Below are positions 9,001 through 9,362 of a stretch of DNA of 9,362 nt, one piece after another (the stretch's first letter is position 1; each line of letters starts with the position of its first letter). Both the position numbers and the translations under genes were made by a program. The DNA lies in the NCBI GenBank assembly GCA_027483285.1, contig JAIXUZ010000199.1:1-9362 (forward strand), in the 5' to 3' direction. Below the pieces are notes generated by a model. The model was not told the DNA's origin and searched no databases. It saw only the letters and a program-made list of their open reading frames with translations. The DNA comes from Bacteroidota bacterium. Its GTDB lineage: Bacteria; Bacteroidota; Bacteroidia; CAMBQF01.

Positions 9001-9362
9001 AGTGATAACATAAGAACCCGCAGCTAAACCACTAAATACATTGCTTGAACCTAAAGAACCTGAGCCAATTTTGTATTGGTATGCAGGGGTGCCGCCTGTA
9101 GCACCAATAGTTACCGAGCCTGTTGAATTACCACGGCACAACACATTAGTTTGGCTTGATATTGAACCTGCAAGCGCTGCAGAAGGTTGTGTTATTGTAG
9201 CATTTACAGAAGCTGTACAACCGTTTACATCTCTAACAGTAAAGGTATACGTACCTGCTGTTAAGCCACTAAATGTTGCACTGCTTTGGAATGCGCCACT
9301 ACCTAATTGGTATTGGTAAGCCGCTGTACCTCCTGTTTGAGAAAGAGTAACAGAGCCTGTTG
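1..9362 (-). CDS. Giant SprB-repeat surface adhesin-like protein, internal fragment (both ends missing)
   Basis: Frame 9360 to 1 on the minus strand has no TAA, TAG or TGA in 3,120 codons. Start and stop lie outside the window, so no ribosome binding site or start can be chosen. Seen: 36 tandem modules of 78-80 residues (residues 1-2819), a PKD/Ig-like domain (2820-2892), then two complete and one partial 98-residue cadherin/tandem-95-like modules (2898-3120). The protein is rich in Thr, Ser, Gly, Val and Ala and poor in charged residues. The array carries two cysteines per module and no obvious membrane segment, which fits an extracellular chain of beta-sandwich domains. Known: SprB of Flavobacterium johnsoniae, a gliding adhesin of about 6,500 residues exported by type IX secretion, has repeats of this kind; many non-gliding Bacteroidota also encode such proteins. 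Inferred: a cell-surface or secreted adhesin or filament. I withhold the symbol sprB because the repeat family is widespread and both termini are unseen. No frameshift or truncation is visible. Confidence 0.93.
82..375 (-). repeat. Cadherin-like/tandem-95-like module 2
   Basis: This is a complete second copy, again exactly 98 residues: VANPDPGTTPED, INVPGNDTDPEG, GTVVVDTTTGDITYTP, NYNGPDTLIYSICD, GLPVLCDTAIV and PVNDPP. It keeps both cysteines and the acidic loop of module 1. It follows module 1 with no linker, and a third copy begins directly after it. Confidence 0.82.
376..669 (-). repeat. Cadherin-like/tandem-95-like module 1
   Basis: This is a complete module of 98 residues: IANPDNATTNED, INVPGNDVDPDG, GTVTINPVTGVVTYTP, NYNGPDSFIYQICD, GLPIYCDTALV and a closing PVNDPP. 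The NED / GNDxDPDG / GxVTYTPxxNYNGPDxFxY / NDPP pattern is typical of Ig-like and cadherin-like repeats known as tandem-95 or Big_9. Acidic clusters such as NDVDPDG may bind calcium, which is family knowledge and not shown here. Two cysteines (ICD and YCD) are conserved in the next module. Confidence 0.8.
685..903 (-). other. PKD/Ig-like domain linking the repeat array to the cadherin-like modules
   Basis: About 73 residues do not follow the module pattern. The stretch begins RPNAGANQNIC, passes through GQFWTVGSGNP, QVNPNTGAITGM and GGVYLFILNN, and ends FGCSDSVTVTTT. The NAGxxQxIC opening, central WTV and closing NxxGCSDSVTVT strand are a pattern I know from Bacteroidota surface proteins with PKD- or Ig-like beta-sandwich folds. 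Two cysteines (in QNIC and FGCS) could pair. No catalytic residues are recognisable. Its likely role is as a structural spacer; the exact family assignment is uncertain. Confidence 0.6.
904..3510 (-). repeat. SprB-like repeat array, C-terminal tryptophan subfamily (modules 26-36)
   Basis: Eleven consecutive modules, each exactly 237 nt (79 residues), end at proline codons whose lowest bases are 3274, 3037, 2800, 2563, 2326, 2089, 1852, 1615, 1378, 1141 and 904. They share YSYSWNT(V/N)P(A/V/Q)QT in mid-module, then ATGLAAGTY, (V/I)TDANGC and ITQP. Two linkers are ITGP (ending 2800 and 2563), and the last module ends in INNNP where the array passes into the next domain. The strand before the second cysteine ends in TD, whereas the upstream array has KD, QD or RD. 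In module 36 the first cysteine is moved one residue, reading NVCPGF in place of NVLCYG. The YxYSW form is the one I associate with canonical SprB repeats, so this half is the more typical one. Confidence 0.9.
3511..3990 (-). repeat. Two adjacent 80-residue modules at the junction of the two subfamilies
   Basis: The modules at 3990-3751 and 3750-3511 are the only ones of 240 nt. The extra residue lies between the DANGC cysteine and the linker (CTSPSVSVTISQP and CTTNPVVVTLTQP, against CTTTVNVTITQP elsewhere). Their mid-module hairpins are YIYSFNSG and YQYSLNGG, so they belong to the upstream subfamily. The next module (3510-3274) is already fully of the YSYSWNT type. The first of the pair also departs from the usual opening, with VADDVTPVACFG where most modules have ITxQTNVLCFG. 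Confidence 0.75.
6121..8946 (-). repeat. Higher-order repeat: three-module A-B-C cycle of about 705 nt, four copies
   Basis: Modules resemble the third neighbour more than the adjacent one. A modules (8946-8713, 8241-8008, 6825-6592) have QTNVACNGGNGSV, one residue short after the cysteine. B modules (8712-8479, 8007-7774, 6591-6358) begin SNLxVS, one residue short before the cysteine. C modules (8478-8242, 7773-7537, 7062-6826) begin (A/P)LxAxIGSQTNVLC, carry YQYQLGSGSFGSS and are 79 residues. The 9183-8947 module is also C-like. Cycle copies are 8946-8242 (705 nt), 8241-7537 (705 nt), 7536-6826 (711 nt, with the A slot replaced by a tryptophan-type module) and 6825-6121 (705 nt, with a diverged third module). 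Long near-identical DNA stretches 705 nt apart, such as around 8160-8215 against 8865-8920, show recent duplication of whole trimers. Confidence 0.8.
7300..7536 (-). repeat. Tryptophan-type module inserted in the upstream array
   Basis: This single 79-residue module reads YTYSWNSNPVQTT and VTVTDANGC, the signature of the array at 3510-904. The modules on both sides have YQYQLGSG or YQYKIGSG and VKD or VQD. It occupies the place where the A-B-C cycle predicts a 78-residue A module. It is in frame and keeps both cysteines and the ITQP linker. The start of the module (AAALAATTGSIVNVLCRG) is closer to its neighbours, while the centre and DANGC part match the downstream array, so it may be a hybrid. 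Confidence 0.82.

Larger units (their letters stand above)
3511..9362 (-). repeat. SprB-like repeat array, N-terminal subfamily (modules 1-25; module 9 is of the other type)
   Basis: This part codes for one partial and 24 complete modules, with each ITQP-like linker taken as the module end. The lowest base of each final proline (or equivalent) codon is 9184, 8947, 8713, 8479, 8242, 8008, 7774, 7537, 7300, 7063, 6826, 6592, 6358, 6121, 5884, 5647, 5413, 5176, 4939, 4702, 4465, 4228, 3991, 3751 and 3511. Spacings are 234, 237 or 240 nt, so the frame is always kept. A typical module reads SxSITxQTNVLCFG, then TGAVTV, GGTxxYQYKIGSG, FSGLAAGSY, VTVQDANGC and VTITQP. The mid-module hairpin is KIGSG, QLGSG or S(L/F)NGG rather than the WNT of the downstream array. 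Both cysteines are present in every complete module. Linker variants are ITEL (ending 5413) and ITEP (ending 4939). This matches my memory of the Pfam SprB repeat; a profile search was not possible. Confidence 0.9.

Noticed and set aside
904..9362. CRISPR-like regular repetition
   Set aside because: The period is 234-240 nt with coding-type divergence in every part of the unit. There are no short identical repeats separated by unique spacers.
1..9362. Recurring GTTAAC and GTTAACG palindromes as possible regulatory or integration sites
   Set aside because: They fall on Val-Asn codon pairs at fixed module positions (VNV before the ITQP linker, PVNDPP and INV in the C-terminal modules), so the coding repeat explains them.
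1..9362. Promoters, terminators, RNA genes or insertion sequences inside the window
   Set aside because: The window is coding throughout. I saw no tRNA or rRNA-like sequence, no inverted-repeat terminator with a T-run, and no transposase-like frame.
1..9362. Naming the gene sprB or assigning a gliding role outright
   Set aside because: SprB-like repeats occur in many Bacteroidota surface proteins, including in species that do not glide. The ends and neighbouring genes that would decide are absent.

Overview
The whole window is the interior of a single giant protein-coding gene on the minus strand. Reading codons from 9360 down to 1, I checked every in-frame triplet and found no stop, giving 3,120 consecutive sense codons. 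Neither the start nor the stop codon lies inside the window, so the protein is longer than 3,120 residues. I see no intergenic DNA, RNA gene, mobile element, CRISPR array, promoter or terminator. The other open frames on both strands are shadows of this gene.

Protein layout, N- to C-terminal (high to low coordinates; residue 1 is codon 9360-9358). Residues 1-2819 are 36 tandem modules of 78-80 residues (35 complete, the first partial) that look like SprB-type repeats. Each complete module has a cysteine in an NVLCFG-like loop, a GG(T/V)xxYxY strand, a (L)xAGxY strand, a DANGC loop with the second cysteine, and an ITQP linker. Modules 1-25 (9362-3511) are mostly of a YQYKIGSG/YxYSxNGG subtype with VKD or VQD before the second cysteine. 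Modules 26-36 (3510-904) are of a YSYSWNT subtype with TDANGC. A non-repeat PKD/Ig-like domain (903-685) follows, then Cadherin-like/tandem-95-like modules of exactly 98 residues (669-376, 375-82, and a third cut by the window edge at 81-1).

The N-terminal part has structure above the single module. Around 9183-6121 the modules run in a three-module cycle (A-B-C, 705 nt). One cycle has a tryptophan-type module (7536-7300) where an A module is expected, which suggests non-tandem recombination or gene conversion between subfamilies.

The architecture suggests a member of the Bacteroidota. SprB-like repeats followed by Ig/cadherin-like modules are typical of giant secreted adhesins there, such as the gliding adhesin SprB of Flavobacterium. 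Type IX secretion and a gliding or adhesion role are inferences, because the signal peptide and C-terminal sorting domain lie outside the window. The genus cannot be named from this sequence.
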